Of a DNA stretch of 64,000 nucleotides, positions 61,640 through 64,000 are shown in pieces (the first letter of the stretch is position 1; every line of letters begins with the position of its first letter). A model generated the notes under the pieces. It had not been told where the DNA came from, did not search any database, and saw only the letters and a program-made list of their open reading frames with translations. Source of the DNA: Phaeocystidibacter marisrubri (lineage in GTDB: Bacteria; Bacteroidota; Bacteroidia; Flavobacteriales; Schleiferiaceae); contig NZ_WBVQ01000002.1 in the NCBI RefSeq assembly GCF_008933165.1, forward strand, positions 395,569-459,568. The letters run 5' to 3'. The translations under genes and the position numbers were made by a program.

Positions 61640-62302
61640 ATGACCAAAGCCGAAAAAGCACAGTTTGTAATTGACACCTTGGAAGATCTCTATCCGGAAA
61701 CTCCAGTTCCTCTAGATCACACCGATGTGTACACACTTCTCATTGCGGTTCTTTTATCTGCACAGTGTACCGATGAAAGAGTGAACAAGGTAACCCCTTC
61801 TCTCTTCCAAGTCGCCCGTACCCCGCAGGAAATGATCAAGCTCTCTCGAGAAGAAATTGCCGACATTATTCGCCCATGCGGCCTGACCCCAATGAAGTCG
61901 AAGGGCATCTACGAGCTCTCTCATATTTTGCTTGATAAATACGATGGTGAAGTTCCACAATCAATGGAGGCATTAGAGGCCTTGCCAGCAGTTGGACATA
62001 AAACAGCAAGCGTTGTGATGAGCCAAGGATTCGGTGTTCCCGCCTTTCCGGTGGACACACATATCCATCGATTAATGTATCGCTGGGGCTTGACTACAGG
62101 TAAAAATGTGGTGCAAACAGAAAAAGATGCGAAACGTCTATTTCCAGAAGAGAAATGGAACAAGCTACATTTACAAATCATCTTTTACGGAAGACAATAT
62201 TGCCCAGCCCGTGGTTGGGATCTCAGAAAGGATATCATCACAAAAACAATTGGAAGAAAATCGGTGATTTCCGAATGGGAAAAGGCCAATGGACCTCTTT
62301 AG
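61640..62302 (+). CDS. nth: endonuclease III-like DNA glycosylase lacking the Fe-S cluster
   Basis: A 220-residue Nth-family base-excision enzyme (thymine glycol and oxidised pyrimidine glycosylase/AP lyase). The helix-hairpin-helix 'LPAVGHKTASVVMSQGFG' carries the catalytic Lys, and the catalytic Asp is in 'PVDTHIHRLMYRWGL'. The C-terminal [4Fe-4S] ligands (C-x6-C-x2-C-x5-C) are missing: only one Cys of that motif remains ('YGRQYCPARGWDLRKDIITKTIGRK'). The MutY in this window keeps its full cluster. The ATG at 61640 is preferred over the TTG at 61631. Stops of this gene and the next interdigitate. Confidence 0.9.
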   Translation: MTKAEKAQFVIDTLEDLYPETPVPLDHTDVYTLLIAVLLSAQCTDERVNKVTPSLFQVARTPQEMIKLSREEIADIIRPCGLTPMKSKGIYELSHILLDKYDGEVPQSMEALEALPAVGHKTASVVMSQGFGVPAFPVDTHIHRLMYRWGLTTGKNVVQTEKDAKRLFPEEKWNKLHLQIIFYGRQYCPARGWDLRKDIITKTIGRKSVISEWEKANGPL

Positions 62303-64000
62303 AAGTCGGTGCTAAGTGAGAAGTAAAAGACGTTGTCCAACATCTTTCCATCTTCAATCCCCCAAGCCCAGTCCACGCGACAGAAATAACCCAGAATACG
62401 ACTTCTCAAGCCGAAGCCCACTCCACCGATAAACGGATCTCTTTGGGTGTCTAGAACCACTGTGTACCCAGGAGTACTAACCGTTCTGGTATTCAACGCA
62501 TTTTCTTCAGAGTACGGATGAAGTCCATTCCACGCGGTACCTACATCCCCAAATCCAATGATCTGAAAGTTCGCGAGGAAATCGTTCTGAACCGGACCAT
62601 TGTACAGGTACTTCACAATGGGAACGCGAAGTTCTGAGTTGATGACTACAAAACTATTTCCGTTACGCGCATTCTGATAGAAACCACGCATATTGGTCAC
62701 CACCGTTTGGAACACGTAGTTTTCGTTGGTTGCAAATGGAGTGTTGTTCTGGAAACCCGGACTAAATTCGTTGTCAACTCCTCCCAAATAGTGCAATAAT
62801 TTTTCACGACCAAAGGAGGTTCCAAAAGCAAATCGATTCGCCCAGATTATCTCTCTGTGAACAGGCGTATAATGTCTCCAATCTATCCCAGCCGTGAACA
62901 GGCCAGAATTTGCCTTACTGAAGTTCTCATAGAATTCAGAGAAGACTTTATACCGCAATCCGTGATACAAGTTTACCCCCTTCTTACGTGTGTCATCATA
63001 CACGTACTCGAATTTCAATATCCCGTAATCGGTAATCGTGATCGGATCCGTTTCTGGTGGAGCAATGGCCCCAGCATTATCCATCAAGATAATCTTTCGC
63101 TGATTTCGATATCCGGCAGAAAACTTGATCGCATCTACTTCACTAAATGGCCAAGTATACTTCTGGTGGGCTTCGTAGGTAATATATCTACCGTTTAAAT
63201 TCAAATCGCTCAAGTACGTCACTTGACTCCTTCGATATAGCGTAGTTTCCTGATTGAGGCGTTTTTTAGAGTTGATGAATCCGACGAAAAATTCTGAATT
63301 AGGACTTAAACTCACTCCAGGAATAGGCTGAAAATCCGTTCTGAATCCGGCGACGGCTCTATAGTCGTTCATCAAGTCGATTACCCCCACTTTGAACATG
63401 GCATTGAAGCCAGTATTGATGAGTCCGCCACTTGGAGACCCCGTGAAAGGCTGATACTGCGGATAATCAAAAACGTTATCGATGGTTACTGTAAACTCAT
63501 CTCGCTGGAAAGTGAGGAAGTAATTTCTCGCCGTGGGAATGGGAAAGTCTTCGCCAAACAAACTGTCGTTATTCGCCAATTGAGTGGTTCGGAGTTGTGG
63601 TACGGATCTCGGCCGAATCAACTCCAAAGCCTTGGGATCAAACTCGTAGTTATGGATATCAATATCTCGACTTGATCGAACATCCGAAATATCTTGAGAG
63701 TCTTCGGTAGGGAAGGCTCCATTCGCATTGCGCGATGCGCGTTTAAATTCACTGGGCCACACAAATTCGGTAACGCCCAAACGATATCGACCATCACGGA
63801 GGTAAATGCGCGCAACTCGTCCCGACTCGGCATTGATGTCATACCCCATAGCACCATAGCCTGGATTGTAAATCTCAGCTTGTTCAATGGAATAGTTATA
63901 ATGGGTAGTTGTATCTACATAGGCGATTGAACTATCCAGTCGCACTAAAAACTCAACAGGAGGTCCCTGAGAAGATGCCAAATAAGCAAAATGACTTTTA
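62299..64000 (-). CDS. C-terminal part of an outer-membrane beta-barrel (BamA/D15-like) protein, 5' truncated
   Basis: The frame is open to the right edge of the window, so the start lies outside. About 567 residues are visible. The N-terminal part has short propeller-like phrases, and residues from about 155 on consist of amphipathic strands with aromatic girdles ('YFLTFQRDEFTVTIDNVFDYPQYQPF', 'LRYKVFSEFYENF', 'GVGFGLRSRILGYFCRVDWAWGIED'), ending with 'VFYFSLSTDF' and its terminal Phe. It resembles Bacteroidota proteins that fuse a TolB-like propeller to an Omp85-type barrel; this identification is tentative. Its end overlaps nth by 4 bases. Confidence 0.65.
   Translation of the reverse strand, partial: KSHFAYLASSQGPPVEFLVRLDSSIAYVDTTTHYNYSIEQAEIYNPGYGAMGYDINAESGRVARIYLRDGRYRLGVTEFVWPSEFKRASRNANGAFPTEDSQDISDVRSSRDIDIHNYEFDPKALELIRPRSVPQLRTTQLANNDSLFGEDFPIPTARNYFLTFQRDEFTVTIDNVFDYPQYQPFTGSPSGGLINTGFNAMFKVGVIDLMNDYRAVAGFRTDFQPIPGVSLSPNSEFFVGFINSKKRLNQETTLYRRSQVTYLSDLNLNGRYITYEAHQKYTWPFSEVDAIKFSAGYRNQRKIILMDNAGAIAPPETDPITITDYGILKFEYVYDDTRKKGVNLYHGLRYKVFSEFYENFSKANSGLFTAGIDWRHYTPVHREIIWANRFAFGTSFGREKLLHYLGGVDNEFSPGFQNNTPFATNENYVFQTVVTNMRGFYQNARNGNSFVVINSELRVPIVKYLYNGPVQNDFLANFQIIGFGDVGTAWNGLHPYSEENALNTRTVSTPGYTVVLDTQRDPFIGGVGFGLRSRILGYFCRVDWAWGIEDGKMLDNVFYFSLSTDF

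Noticed and set aside
1-64000. Prophage, insertion sequence, integron or tRNA genes
   Set aside because: No integrase, transposase, structural phage gene, terminal inverted repeat pair with target duplication, or cloverleaf was recognised by eye. A tRNAscan and an IS search would be needed to be certain.

Overview
The window is a chromosomal segment of a Bacteroidota bacterium, most likely a marine Flavobacteriales member close to the Cryomorphaceae/Schleiferiaceae. The evidence is a mutY-ssb-gldE-gldD block (gliding motility genes), a large secreted protein with PKD-like domains and a type IX secretion (T9SS) type B C-terminal domain, GldE/GldD and several Cys-lipoproteins, -7 promoter boxes of the Bacteroidota form TAnnTTTG, and almost no Shine-Dalgarno sequences. 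Genus-level placement is inference. No rRNA, tRNA, CRISPR array, insertion sequence or prophage is visible.

Layout. 1-9.3 kb: end of a DUF1801 gene, PAP2 phosphatase, obg-adk, a mannose-1-phosphate guanylyltransferase, a DUF389 membrane protein, fumC, and a beta-propeller lipoprotein paired with an outer membrane protein. 9.3-18.6 kb: ArsC-like protein coupled to the 1079-residue T9SS protein, prfB, threonine aldolase, recX, rng, a 29-residue COX24-like basic protein, a TPR protein and HU. 18.7-25.5 kb: mutY-ssb-gldE-gldD-DUF2007, an ArsR/SRPBCC pair with a visible operator, ctaA and an EamA transporter. 25.5-37.1 kb: an active/inactive M16 protease pair, rplU-rpmA, a five-gene serS operon with overlapping stops and starts, and an S9 peptidase.

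37.1-38.0 kb is the oddest place: a four-helix-bundle (23S-IVP/Avd-like) gene sits between two GC-rich repeat arrays that are homologous to each other in inverted orientation. It is followed by a third M16 protease.

39.2-46.4 kb: small membrane proteins of unknown function, an O-methyltransferase, hemN, an acyltransferase, DUF1684, pirin, small secreted proteins, and hemJ at the end of the next operon. 46.4-52.3 kb: a leftward sugar-nucleotide operon (DegT aminotransferase, ugd, UDP-xylose synthase, galE, small membrane protein, rfbB). 52.4-64 kb: an outer membrane protein plus waaA, oligopeptidase B, an SDR of the dienoyl-CoA reductase type, a serine hydrolase, a TPR lipoprotein, recA, bcp, an endonuclease III lacking its Fe-S cysteines, and a truncated outer-membrane beta-barrel gene.

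How it works together. Most genes are housekeeping or envelope genes: DNA repair (recA, recX, mutY, nth, ssb), translation (prfB, serS, L21, L27, obg, rng), haem synthesis (hemN, hemJ, ctaA) and LPS/exopolysaccharide supply (manC, ugd, galE, rfbB, waaA). The part least explained by known functions is the inverted-array/four-helix-bundle locus. A second recurring signal is a -7-like box lying only 4-8 nt from several start codons, which suggests leaderless or nearly leaderless transcripts.
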